The translations under genes were made by a program, and so were the position numbers. The notes beneath the pieces were generated by a model. It was not told the origin of the DNA, searched no databases, and saw nothing but the letters and a program-made list of their open reading frames with translations. A stretch of 64,000 bases of DNA, taken from assembly GCF_041346945.1 (NCBI RefSeq), contig NZ_CP166850.1:4216001-4280000 (forward strand), written 5' to 3'. Positions 8,332-16,820 of the stretch are shown here, piece after piece. Origin of the DNA: Amycolatopsis sp. cg9. GTDB lineage: Bacteria; Actinomycetota; Actinomycetes; Mycobacteriales; Pseudonocardiaceae. Each line of letters opens with the position of its first letter. Within the stretch, counting starts at the first letter, position 1.

Positions 8332-9816
8332 GTGGTCCCCAAGGTTCGCATCGCTCTGCTCTCGTTACTTTCCGTGGTCACACTGAGTCTCGGTGTGACG
8401 TTCGTGCTCGCCGGCAGCGCTTCGGCGGCGAACATCCTGGCCAACCCCGGCTTCGAAGCCGGCACTTCGGGCTGGACCTGCACCACCGCGCCGACCGCGG
8501 TGAGCACCCCGGTGCACAGCGGGAGCCGCGCACTCAGCGCGTCGCCGTCGTCGTCGGACAACGCGCAGTGCTCGCAGACGCTCACCGTCTCGGCGAACAC
8601 GGCCTACAAGCTGTCGGCGTGGGTCCAGGGCAGCTACGTCTACCTCGGTGTCTCCGGTTCCGCGACGACCAGCACGTGGACGCCGGGCACCAGCGGCTAC
8701 CAGCAGCTGTCGCTGAACTTCACGACCGGCTCGAGCACGTCGCTGACGGTGTACCTGCACGGCTGGTACGGCCAGCCGACCTACTACGCCGACGACGTCA
8801 GCCTCGACGGCCCGGGCACCCCGCCGCCGACGACCCCGACGACGCCGACCACCCCCACGACGCCGACGACCCCGCCCACCACGACCACCCCGCCGACGAC
8901 GACCACGCCGCCGCCGACCCAGGGTGACTTGCCGAAGCACGTCCTCACCGGCTACTGGCAGAACTTCTACAACGGCGCGAAGGCGCTGAAGCTGGCGGAC
9001 GTCCCGACGAAGTACAACATCATCGCCGTGTCGTTCGCGGACGCCACCGGCTCGCCGGGCGCGGTCAGCTTCACGCTCGACTCCGGTCTGTCTTCGCAGC
9101 TCGGCGGCTACACGGACGCGCAGTTCAAGGCCGACGTCAAGACGGTCCAGGCGCGCGGCCAGAAGGTCATCATCAGCGTCGGCGGCCAGAACGGCACGAT
9201 CAGCGTCGGCGACTCGACCTCGGCGAACAACTTCGCGAACAGCGTCAAGTCGCTGATCGCGAACTACGGCTTCGACGGCGTCGACATCGACCTCGAGAAC
9301 GGCATCAACGCCACCTACATGGGCCAGGCGCTGCGCAGCATCTACAACGGCGGCGGCAAGGTCATCACGATGGCGCCGCAGACGATCGACATGCAGTCCA
9401 CCCAGGGCGGCTACTTCCAGCTGGCGCTGGGCATCAAGGACATCCTGACGGTCGTCAACATGCAGTACTACAACTCCGGCACCATGCTCGGCTGCAACGG
9501 CAGCGTCTACGCGCAGGGCACGGTCGACTTCCTGACCGCGCTGGCCTGCATCCAGCTGCAGGGCGGCCTGCGCGCCGACCAGGTCGGGCTCGGGCTGCCG
9601 GCGTCGTCGCAGGCGGCGGGCGGTGGCTACCAGGCACCGGCCAACACGGTCTCGGCGCTGAACTGCCTGGCCAAGGGCACGTCGTGCGGCTCGTTCAAGC
9701 CGTCGGCGACCTACCCGGCGATCCGCGGCGCGATGACGTGGTCGATCAACTGGGACGCGTCGAACGGCTACGCGTTCGCCAACACGGTCTCGGCCGGGCT
9801 CGCGGGCCTGCCGTAA
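8332..9816 (+). CDS. Secreted GH18 chitinase with N-terminal carbohydrate-binding module
   Basis: Start GTG 8332 is preceded by GGAGG at 8321-8325. The 494-residue precursor has a signal peptide (to about residue 33, ...AGSASA), then a beta-sandwich carbohydrate-binding module (ANILANPGFEAGTSGW, about 34-160). A Thr/Pro linker (about 163-203) leads to a GH18 barrel. The catalytic motif DGVDIDLE at 315-322 supplies the acid Glu322, and the SxGG-type strand IISVGGQNG is present. The architecture resembles Streptomyces family-18 exo/endochitinases that release chitooligosaccharides outside the cell. The DasR-like site upstream fits chitin-responsive control. Confidence 0.92.
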   Translation: MVPKVRIALLSLLSVVTLSLGVTFVLAGSASAANILANPGFEAGTSGWTCTTAPTAVSTPVHSGSRALSASPSSSDNAQCSQTLTVSANTAYKLSAWVQGSYVYLGVSGSATTSTWTPGTSGYQQLSLNFTTGSSTSLTVYLHGWYGQPTYYADDVSLDGPGTPPPTTPTTPTTPTTPTTPPTTTTPPTTTTPPPTQGDLPKHVLTGYWQNFYNGAKALKLADVPTKYNIIAVSFADATGSPGAVSFTLDSGLSSQLGGYTDAQFKADVKTVQARGQKVIISVGGQNGTISVGDSTSANNFANSVKSLIANYGFDGVDIDLENGINATYMGQALRSIYNGGGKVITMAPQTIDMQSTQGGYFQLALGIKDILTVVNMQYYNSGTMLGCNGSVYAQGTVDFLTALACIQLQGGLRADQVGLGLPASSQAAGGGYQAPANTVSALNCLAKGTSCGSFKPSATYPAIRGAMTWSINWDASNGYAFANTVSAGLAGLP

Positions 9817-9827
9817 CCGTTCTCGCC

Positions 9828-9870
9828 ATGAAGGGGCCCTTCCGGACCAGGTCCGGAAGGGCCCCTTCAT
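9828..9870. terminator. Long perfect palindrome after chitinase (likely terminator)
   Basis: Two 21-base arms (9828-9848 and 9850-9870) are perfectly complementary around a single central base. The arms begin ATGAAGGGGCCCTTCC. It lies 11 bases after the chitinase stop. No T-run follows, as is usual for actinomycete hairpin terminators. The near-absent loop suggests it may also extrude as a DNA cruciform. Confidence 0.7.
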
Positions 9871-9993
9871 GACACCCCCAGCCGGGCGCGCGCCGTCCCC
9901 CACGGCACCCGCGCCTGCGCCGCCTACACTGCCGGACGAGGTGTGTGCGAACGTTGCGGAAACGTGGAATCCGCAGGTCGGGGAGGGAGTGCG

Positions 9994-11706
9994 GTGATCA
10001 GGTACAGCGTGCTCGGCACCCTCGAAGCCGAGTCCGGCGGCGCTCTCCTCGACGTCGGTCACGCGCGGCGGCGGTACGTGCTCGCGGCGCTGCTGGCCGA
10101 GCCGAACCGGCCGGTGCCGCTCGACCGGCTCGTCACGCGTGTCTGGGGCGCGCACCCGCCGCACCGGGCGGCCGCGACGGTCCGCAGCTACCTTTCGCGG
10201 CTGCGCGCCGCCGGGTGCGAGATCGACCGCACCGCGCACGGCTACGTGCTGCGCGTCGACCTGGACGCGCTCGACCTGCACCGGTTCCGCGAGAAGGTGG
10301 CGCTCGCGCGGGAGGCGGCCGCCGACGGCACCGCGGCCGCGCTGTTCGACGACGCGCTGGCGCTGTGGCGGGGAGAACCGTTCGCCGGGCTGGAGTCGCC
10401 GTGGCTGACCGAGGTCCGGGAGGGCCTGGCGGCCGAGCGGCACGCGGCCCGGCTGGACCGCAACGACGTGTCGCTGCGGCTCGGGCGGCATGCGGTGCTG
10501 CTGGCGAAGCTCCCGCGCGTCGCCGCGGACCACCCGTTCGACGAGCGGCTCGCCGGCCAGCTGATCCTCGCCTACTACCGCAGCGGGCGGCAGGCGGACG
10601 CGCTGGCGCACTTCGAGCGCGTCCGGCGGCGGCTGGCGGATTCGCTCGGCGCCGACCCGGGCCCGGCGCTGCGGGAGCTGCACCGCCGGATCCTGGCCGG
10701 CGACCCGGAGCTGGACGCGCCGCTCGCGCGCGCCGGCGCCCGGACCGGGTCCCTGATCGAGCTGGCCGCCATCCGCGCGGTCGCGACGCTGCTGATCGTG
10801 GCGCGCGAAGGCGACTTCGAAGCCGCGGCGTGGCGGGTCCGCAGCACGGCCGACGCGCTGGAGAAGGAGATCGGCGAGCTGGAAGCCGAGATCGGCGGCG
10901 CGCTGGTGGTGCCCGGCGAAGGCGGTGTCCGGCTGACGGAACTGGGGGAGCGGCTGCGCACCGGCGCCCGCGCGGGCGTGGCCGAGCTGGCGACGATCTT
11001 CACCGAGACGCGGCTGGCCGAACGCCGCATCGGCGGCCGGCTGCGCGTCGGCTACGTGGCGAGCCTCGGCGGCGACCTGGTGACGCGCGTGACGACGGAG
11101 TTCGAGCGCCGCCACCCGGCGTGCCGGGTCACCCTCACCCCGACCCGGATCGGCCAGCGCTGGAACGAAACGGACCTGCTCGCCGAGGGCGACCTCGACC
11201 TGGTGCTGCACTGGTCCCCGGGCGGCGACACGCGCTCGTTCGCGCAGCCGAACCTGCGCACGGGCCCGGCGCTGCTGACCCTGCCCCGCGGCCTCCTGCT
11301 GCGCGACGACCACCCGCTCGCCTCGCGCGCGACGGTCAGCCTGGAGGACCTCGCGGACCACCGCCTGCTCGACCCGGGCAAGGCGCTCCACCCGGTGGCG
11401 CGCGACCTGTGGGCCCCGCCGGTCACGCCGTCGGGCCGCCCGATCCCCCGCACCGAGGAGGACGTCCCCCAGCTGATCGGCCGCACCCGCATCGGCGCCG
11501 AGGACATGCTTTCCCTGGTGGCGCGCGGCATTGGCCTGCACATCTCGGTGGTGTCGCTGCTGGAGCGCTACCCGTTCCCGGGACTGCGGGTGATCCCGGT
11601 GGTCGACATCCCGCCGATGCTCGCGGTCCCGGTGTGGCGCGCGTCGGAGGAGAACGAAGCGATCCGCGCGTACGTCTCGGTGGCCGCGGAGCTGACGGCG
11701 GGTTAG
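9994..11706 (+). CDS. SARP/BTAD-LysR fusion transcriptional regulator
   Basis: Start GTG 9994 chosen: GGGAGGG lies 6 bases upstream and the product begins VIRYSVLGTLE as SARPs do. A GTG at 9943 is also in frame but lies almost on the likely -10 (TACACT, 9925-9930). The 570 residues divide into a SARP winged helix (1-85, VRSYLSRLR), a BTAD helical domain (about 90-235), and a second DNA-binding-like segment with LysR spacing (about 258-320: VAREGDFEAAAW...LEAEIGGALV...VRLTELGERL). A LysR-type periplasmic-binding-fold effector domain follows (about 348-565). Two regulator classes are thus joined in one chain. Target and ligand are unknown. Confidence 0.85.
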   Translation: MIRYSVLGTLEAESGGALLDVGHARRRYVLAALLAEPNRPVPLDRLVTRVWGAHPPHRAAATVRSYLSRLRAAGCEIDRTAHGYVLRVDLDALDLHRFREKVALAREAAADGTAAALFDDALALWRGEPFAGLESPWLTEVREGLAAERHAARLDRNDVSLRLGRHAVLLAKLPRVAADHPFDERLAGQLILAYYRSGRQADALAHFERVRRRLADSLGADPGPALRELHRRILAGDPELDAPLARAGARTGSLIELAAIRAVATLLIVAREGDFEAAAWRVRSTADALEKEIGELEAEIGGALVVPGEGGVRLTELGERLRTGARAGVAELATIFTETRLAERRIGGRLRVGYVASLGGDLVTRVTTEFERRHPACRVTLTPTRIGQRWNETDLLAEGDLDLVLHWSPGGDTRSFAQPNLRTGPALLTLPRGLLLRDDHPLASRATVSLEDLADHRLLDPGKALHPVARDLWAPPVTPSGRPIPRTEEDVPQLIGRTRIGAEDMLSLVARGIGLHISVVSLLERYPFPGLRVIPVVDIPPMLAVPVWRASEENEAIRAYVSVAAELTAG

Positions 11707-12185
11707 CCGTTCTGCCGGCGGACCAGCTCTTCGACCGCGCTCGGCAGGGTGGTTTCGAAGTCGATCAGCTTCGCCCAGGACGGCGTGACCTTGATCCGCA
11801 CCATGCCGTCGGAGTAGAGCTCACGGACCTCGGCCTCCCAGGCGGCGGCCTGCTCGGCCGGCATCCCGGCGGCCTGCCGCAGGAATTCGGCCGGGAGGTC
11901 GTCGAGCGCCTCCTGGGTGCTGCTCCCGCGGATCAGCAGGATCTTGGGTGGCTGCGCCTCGGTGTCGATCGTCAAGGCCACGGCGGGGTTCTTCTGCAGC
12001 GATCGGACCTTCGCCGCGTTCTTCGCCGTGCAGAGAACGAATTCCGCACCATTCCAGGTGAACCCGATCGGAATCACCCGCGGCGCACCGTCTTCGGCGA
12101 CGTAACCGAGCCGCGCGATGGTCCGGGCGAGGAGTTCCTGGCTGTCGGGGCGGTTCAGGACGTCGATGACCTCGTTGGGCAGCAC
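11703..12185 (-). CDS. Pyridoxamine 5'-phosphate oxidase (PPOX)-family protein
   Basis: About 160 residues from GTG 12185 (VLPNEVIDVLN); the open frame upstream overlaps the next gene and is not credible. The split-barrel pattern is clear: LLARTIARLGYVAEDGAPRVIPIGFTWNG, then KVRSLQKNPAVALTIDTE. The family binds FMN or F420 and reduces or oxidises small substrates; this member is not recognisable as the vitamin B6 enzyme itself. It converges on and overlaps the SARP-LysR gene by 4 bases (TTAG). No clear ribosome binding site precedes the start, so the start is less certain than the product. Confidence 0.75.
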   Translation of the reverse strand: MLPNEVIDVLNRPDSQELLARTIARLGYVAEDGAPRVIPIGFTWNGAEFVLCTAKNAAKVRSLQKNPAVALTIDTEAQPPKILLIRGSSTQEALDDLPAEFLRQAAGMPAEQAAAWEAEVRELYSDGMVRIKVTPSWAKLIDFETTLPSAVEELVRRQNG

Positions 12186-12247
12186 GAAGGCGAGCTTAGC
12201 GAGAATCGGCGGGCGGGTTCTGGAGAATTGATCGCGGGTGGCTCGAT

Positions 12248-13606
12248 GTGCCAAGCTTTCCGATCGTGACTTCTTCGGACGCGGAGCAGGACGACGAGCT
12301 GGCCCCGGCGTTGCGGGAGATCGCCGTTCGTGCGCATGCTGCCGGACTGAAAGTGGGGATCCTGCGGTGGAACGATCTCCCGACGGTGGCGATCGTCGGC
12401 GAGACGGAGCTTTGTGTCGGATTTCCGGCCGGCCGCACCCAGCGGGAAGTGCACATATCGCGGCGCGACGCGCCGGACTGGGCTTCGACCGACTTCGCGC
12501 ACTGGGTTTTCCTCGGCGACTACGACGCCTTCCTCGACCGGTCGTCCGGCACTGTGGTCGCTGCCCTCGACCACAGTGCCGACGGATTCGGTCTCTTCCG
12601 GAAGGAGATTCCGGGGTTGGCACCCATCCCGGAGGGCGACCCGGACCTGACTCCGCCGGAGGCCGAGGAGCGCTCTGGGACCGCCGTCCGTGAACCGGCC
12701 AGGCTGTGTGTCGAACACCCGTCGGTGGAAGGGCTGTCGATCACGATCCAGCGGCCACCACCGAGGGCTCTGCGAGTGGCTTGCCGTGCGTATCCCAATT
12801 CGTGGGGCGTCACGATCACCGGTGTCCCCACGGAGCGGCACGACCAGGCACTACGCCTGCTCGAGGAGATCTCCACCTCGTTCTTCATCGACCTCGACAT
12901 GAGCTACGGCGCCGCGTTCCGCCTGAAGAAGAACGTCGGCGTGGAGTGGGCCTCCGAGCCGGGCGACAAGGAGATTCCCTCGACCAAGCTGCCGCGGTTC
13001 CCCGTGCTCACGCACAATGACGACGCCGCGTCCTTGTACCTCTACGCGCGCGCGTTGGTGTCGGCACCGTTGCTGGCGTATCTCGCGTACTACCAGGTGC
13101 TCGAGTTCTTCATGCCCAAGTACGCGCGAGCGGCCGCGGTGCAGAAACTCCGCGACGTGCTCAAGGACCCCCGCTTCGACCACGACGACGACATCACGCT
13201 CGGGCGGGTCATCGAGATGGTCACCGACACCGACCGCACCGCGGGCACCGAGCGTGAGCAGCTGAAGGCGACCGTGACGCGCTGCCTGGACGCCGGCGCG
13301 CTCGCCCGGTACCTCGAATCCCACCCGCGCGGAGCCGCGGCGATGGCCGACAAGAAGCGGATCGCCGGCATCCGGCTGCTCAACCCCAAGGACACCAGCG
13401 CGTCGCTCGTCGAGCAGATCTCCGAACGGATCTACGACCTCCGCTGCCGGATCGTCCACGGCAAGGAAGGCGGCAACGGCCGAGGCGAGCCGTTGCGTCC
13501 CTTCGGACGCGAGTCGAAACTGCTCACCTACGACCTGGCCCTCATCCGGTTCGTGGCCCAGCGGGTCCTGATCACCTCGAGCGGTCCGGCCACGTGGGGC
13601 CGCTGA
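12248..13606 (+). CDS. Uncharacterised protein with a C-terminal HEPN-like motif
   Basis: A 452-residue protein with no family I can name. The start is either GTG 12248 or the in-frame GTG 12266; neither has a good ribosome binding site. The N-terminal 200 residues look alpha/beta with many hydrophilic turns. The C-terminal 190 residues are helical, with YLAYYQVLEFFMPKY near 278-292 and ERIYDLRCRIVHGKE near 393-407. R399 and H404 give the R-x4-H spacing of HEPN-type RNases and RNA-binding toxins. HEPN domains are common in defence and toxin systems. No antitoxin or partner gene adjoins, so the role is open. A perfect 13-bp hairpin lies in its coding sequence at 12548-12580. Confidence 0.7.
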   Translation: MPSFPIVTSSDAEQDDELAPALREIAVRAHAAGLKVGILRWNDLPTVAIVGETELCVGFPAGRTQREVHISRRDAPDWASTDFAHWVFLGDYDAFLDRSSGTVVAALDHSADGFGLFRKEIPGLAPIPEGDPDLTPPEAEERSGTAVREPARLCVEHPSVEGLSITIQRPPPRALRVACRAYPNSWGVTITGVPTERHDQALRLLEEISTSFFIDLDMSYGAAFRLKKNVGVEWASEPGDKEIPSTKLPRFPVLTHNDDAASLYLYARALVSAPLLAYLAYYQVLEFFMPKYARAAAVQKLRDVLKDPRFDHDDDITLGRVIEMVTDTDRTAGTEREQLKATVTRCLDAGALARYLESHPRGAAAMADKKRIAGIRLLNPKDTSASLVEQISERIYDLRCRIVHGKEGGNGRGEPLRPFGRESKLLTYDLALIRFVAQRVLITSSGPATWGR

Positions 13607-15265
13607 TCACCGCGGCACCACCGGCAACCGCAGGGCTCCCGGCGCGTCCGACGGCACCACCGGGTTCTTCGGGGCCACCGCCGCCACCCGCCGGTACTCC
13701 TCGCCCAGTTCCGGCCGCGGGTCCGCCTCGCCGCGGTTGGGCCAGAACGCCATCGCCCGCTCCGCCTGGGCCGTGATCGTCAGCGACGGGTTCACGCCCA
13801 GGTTCGCCGTGATCGCCGAGCCGTCCACCACGTGCAGGCCCGGGTACCCGTACAGCCGCTGATAGGGGTCCACCACACCTGTCGAAGGCGAGTCGCCGAT
13901 CGTGCAGCCGCCGATGAAGTGGCCCGTGATCGGGATGTTCACCATGTCCGTCCACGCGCCCTGAGGGAGGCCGCCGATCTTCTCCGCCACCCGGCGCGTC
14001 ACCTCGTGGCCCGCCGGGATCCACTCCGGCGACGGCGAGCCCGCGCCCTGGCGGGTCGTCATCCGGCGGCCGAACAGCCCGCGTTTCGTGTACGTCGTCA
14101 CGGAGTTGTCGAGCGTCTGCATCACCAGCAGCCCGATCATCCGCTCCGACCAGTGCCGCGGGTTGTGGATCCGCAGGAGGTCACGGCGTTGCCGCCACAG
14201 CTCACGCAGCCCCAGCACCCAGCGGCGGCGGCCCGGCTCGCCGTCCACCAGCGCCGTCGCCATCAGGCCCATCACGTTGCTGCCGCGGCCGTAGCGCACC
14301 GGCTCCACGTGCGTCACCTCGTCCGGGTGGATCGACGACGTGATCGCGACGCCCCGCGTGTAGTCCGTGTCCTCGCGCAGCGACCGCGCCGCCAGCACGG
14401 CCTCGGAGTTCGTCCGCGCCAGCAGGCCGAGCCGCGGCGACACGTCCGGCAGGGTTCCGTTGTCCCGCAGGCGGTGCAGCAGCCGTTGCGTGCCCAGCGC
14501 GGCGGCGGAGAACACCACCTGCGTCGCGGTGAACGTCCGGCGCGACCGGCGGCCGGTGCGGACGGTGTCCACCGCGTACCCGCCGGCGATCGGCCGCACC
14601 GACACCGCCGTCGTCAGCGGGTGCACCACCGCGCCCGCCTGTTCGGCCAGGTACAGGTAGTTCTTCACGGTCGTGTTCTTCGCGCCGACCCGGCAGCCGG
14701 TCATGCACTCGCCGCACAGCGTGCACGACTGCCGCGCCGGGCCCGCGCCGCCGAAGAACGGGTCCACCCCGGACTGTCCGAAGTAGACGCCGACCGGCGT
14801 GCGGCGGTAGGTGTGCCCGATGCCCATGTCGCCTGCCACCTCGCGCAGGACCCGGTCCGCGGCCGTCGTCGCCGGGTTCTCGACCACGCCGAGCATCCGC
14901 TTCGCCTGGTCGTAGTACGGCGCCAGCTCGGCCTTCCAGTCCGTGATGTGCGCCCACTGCGGGTCTTCGTAGAACTTCTCCGGGGGCTCGTACAGCGTGT
15001 TCGCGTACACCAGCGAACCGCCGCCGACGCCGGAGCCGCTCATCACGAAGGTGTTCTTCAACAGCGTCAGCCGCTGGATCCCGAAACAGCCCAGCGCGGG
15101 AGCCCACAGGTACTTCCGCAGCCGCCACGACGTCTTGGCGAACTCGTCGTCGGCGAACCGGCGGCCGGTCTCCAGCACGCCGACGTGGTAGCCCTTCTCG
15201 GTCAGCCGCAACGCCGTCACGCTGCCGCCGAAGCCCGAGCCGATCACGAGGACGTCGTAGTCCAT
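13607..15265 (-). CDS. GMC-family FAD oxidoreductase (cholesterol oxidase-like) with Cys cluster
   Basis: A 552-residue enzyme starting at ATG 15265. The N-terminal Rossmann motif is DVLVIGSGFGGSVTALRL, and SGSGVGGGSLVYANTLY is the second flavin motif. The C-terminal part GLHVVDGSAITANLGVNPSLTITAQAERAM is the GMC active-site and FAD-binding end. GMC enzymes oxidise alcohols such as sterols or sugars. A cysteine cluster CTLCGECMTGC near residues 187-197 is spaced like an Fe-S or metal ligand set and is not needed for the classical GMC reaction. The start overlaps the stop of the upstream monooxygenase gene (TGATG), so the two are probably co-expressed. Confidence 0.85.
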   Translation of the reverse strand: MDYDVLVIGSGFGGSVTALRLTEKGYHVGVLETGRRFADDEFAKTSWRLRKYLWAPALGCFGIQRLTLLKNTFVMSGSGVGGGSLVYANTLYEPPEKFYEDPQWAHITDWKAELAPYYDQAKRMLGVVENPATTAADRVLREVAGDMGIGHTYRRTPVGVYFGQSGVDPFFGGAGPARQSCTLCGECMTGCRVGAKNTTVKNYLYLAEQAGAVVHPLTTAVSVRPIAGGYAVDTVRTGRRSRRTFTATQVVFSAAALGTQRLLHRLRDNGTLPDVSPRLGLLARTNSEAVLAARSLREDTDYTRGVAITSSIHPDEVTHVEPVRYGRGSNVMGLMATALVDGEPGRRRWVLGLRELWRQRRDLLRIHNPRHWSERMIGLLVMQTLDNSVTTYTKRGLFGRRMTTRQGAGSPSPEWIPAGHEVTRRVAEKIGGLPQGAWTDMVNIPITGHFIGGCTIGDSPSTGVVDPYQRLYGYPGLHVVDGSAITANLGVNPSLTITAQAERAMAFWPNRGEADPRPELGEEYRRVAAVAPKNPVVPSDAPGALRLPVVPR

Positions 15266-16728
15266 CACGCCACCACCCGGTAGTCCGCGGGATCGAGCCG
15301 CCGGGTCCGGCGGTCGTACTCGGTGACCAGGCCCGGCCAGTTGGTCGTGACGCGGCCGTCGGCCTGGCGGTACCAGCTCGTGCAGGCGCTCCACACGCTG
15401 TGGCCCAGGCGGTTCTGCACTTCGTCGTCGTAGCGCTGCTCGACGTCGGGGCGCACGTCCAAATAGGACACGCCGGGCCGGGTGAGCTGCTCCACCGCCT
15501 GCCGGATGTAGCGGGCCTGGCGCTCGATCATGTAGATGATCGACCCGGCGCCGAGGTTGGTGTTGGGGCCGTAGACGCAGAAGAGGTTCGGGAAGCCGGG
15601 CACGGCCATGCCGAGGTACGCCCGCGCGCCGCCGGACCACTCGTCCCGCAGCGACCGCCCGCCGAGGCCGCGCACCTCCATCCGGCCGAGGAACTCCGTC
15701 GCGGCGAACCCGGTGCCGTAGACCAGGACGTCCGCTTCGAGCTCGGTCCCGTCCTCGACCCGCACGCCCTTCTCGGTGATCTCGGTGATCCGCCGCGTCT
15801 CGACGTCGACGTCCGGCTGGGCCAGCGCGGGCAGGTAGTCGTTGGTGAAGAGGATCCGCTTGCAGCCCAGGGGATAGGCCGGCGTCAGCTTCGCGCGCAG
15901 CTCCCGGTCCTTGATGTGGCGGCGGCGCAGCTGCGCGGTCCGCAGCTCGAACATCTTCGCCAGCACGGGGTGCTTCGTCATCGCGTAGGTCGCGTACTCG
16001 GCGAGCAGGAAGATCCGCAGCCGGCCGAGCAGCTGCGTGGGCGGCAGGTGCTCGAACAGCCAGTGCTGCCACCGCCGGTAGCTCGGGTCGGACTTCGCCA
16101 TGACGTACGGCGGCGTGCGCTGGAAGACGGTGACGTGCTGGGCGCGCTTGCGCAGCTCGGGCACGAACTGCACGGCGCTGGCCCCGGTCCCGATCACGGC
16201 GACGCGCTTGCCGGCCAGCTCGACGCCGTGGTCCCACCGCGCGGAGTGGAAGGCGTCGCCGGCGAAGGTCTCGCGGCCCGGGATGTCCGGCAGCACCGGC
16301 CGCGACAGCTGCCCGACGGCGGGGACGAAGACGGTCGCCTCGTACGTCTCGCCGTCCTTCGTCTCGACGCGCCAGACGCCGCGCCCTTCGTCGAAGGCGG
16401 CCCCGGTGACCTCGGTCCGGTACCGGATGTGCGGCTCGAGCCCGTACTTCGCGATGACGCCGCGCAGGTAGGCGAGGATGTCCGGCTGGTGCGAGAACCG
16501 CTTCGGCCACCGCGGGTTGGGCTCGAAGGAGAAGGAGTACAGCGGCGACGGGATGTCGCAGGCGGCGCCGGGGTAGGTGTTGTCGCGCCAGACCCCGCCG
16601 GCCTCGGCGGCGCTCTCCAGGATCGTGAAGTCGGTGAACCCGGCGCGCTTCAGTTCGATCGCCGTCCCGATGCCGCCGAACCCGGTGCCCACGATCAGCA
16701 CCGACGGCCCCTTCGCCGAACTACTCAT
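15265..16728 (-). CDS. Flavin-containing monooxygenase, Baeyer-Villiger type
   Basis: The start is ATG 16728 (MSSSAKGPSVLIVGTGFGGIG); the extension to 16770 is unlikely. The 487-residue protein has two Rossmann motifs, GTGFGGIG near residue 13 for FAD and VAVIGTGASAVQF near 175 for NADPH. Between them is the Baeyer-Villiger fingerprint FAGDAFHSARWDH (FxGxxxHxxxW). These enzymes insert oxygen next to a carbonyl or oxidise soft heteroatoms. Coupling to the following GMC alcohol oxidoreductase suggests sequential alcohol oxidation then ketone oxygenation, perhaps on a sterol or terpene. The substrate is inferred, not shown. Confidence 0.87.
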   Translation of the reverse strand: MSSSAKGPSVLIVGTGFGGIGTAIELKRAGFTDFTILESAAEAGGVWRDNTYPGAACDIPSPLYSFSFEPNPRWPKRFSHQPDILAYLRGVIAKYGLEPHIRYRTEVTGAAFDEGRGVWRVETKDGETYEATVFVPAVGQLSRPVLPDIPGRETFAGDAFHSARWDHGVELAGKRVAVIGTGASAVQFVPELRKRAQHVTVFQRTPPYVMAKSDPSYRRWQHWLFEHLPPTQLLGRLRIFLLAEYATYAMTKHPVLAKMFELRTAQLRRRHIKDRELRAKLTPAYPLGCKRILFTNDYLPALAQPDVDVETRRITEITEKGVRVEDGTELEADVLVYGTGFAATEFLGRMEVRGLGGRSLRDEWSGGARAYLGMAVPGFPNLFCVYGPNTNLGAGSIIYMIERQARYIRQAVEQLTRPGVSYLDVRPDVEQRYDDEVQNRLGHSVWSACTSWYRQADGRVTTNWPGLVTEYDRRTRRLDPADYRVVA

Positions 16729-16820
16729 GCACGAAAAGCTACGCACCGAGGGGCTGTGACAACAGGCCACGATCGGTCACTCGATCGAGATTTCCGGCCA
16801 GCACGGGTAAGCTCCGGGGT

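Noticed and set aside
8820..8925. Repetitive ACC/ACG-CCG tract considered as a tandem repeat locus
   Set aside because: It encodes the Thr/Pro linker of the chitinase, a normal feature of secreted glycosidases.
5760..8927. Plus-strand open frame of over 1000 codons opposite tex and running into the chitinase gene
   Set aside because: Composition is Arg/Ala/His/Gln-rich with no domains; it mirrors the codon bias of the real genes on the other strand.
8365..11541. Minus-strand open frame of over 1000 codons opposite the chitinase and SARP-LysR genes
   Set aside because: Arg/Gly/Val-rich shadow crossing two well supported genes and a hairpin.
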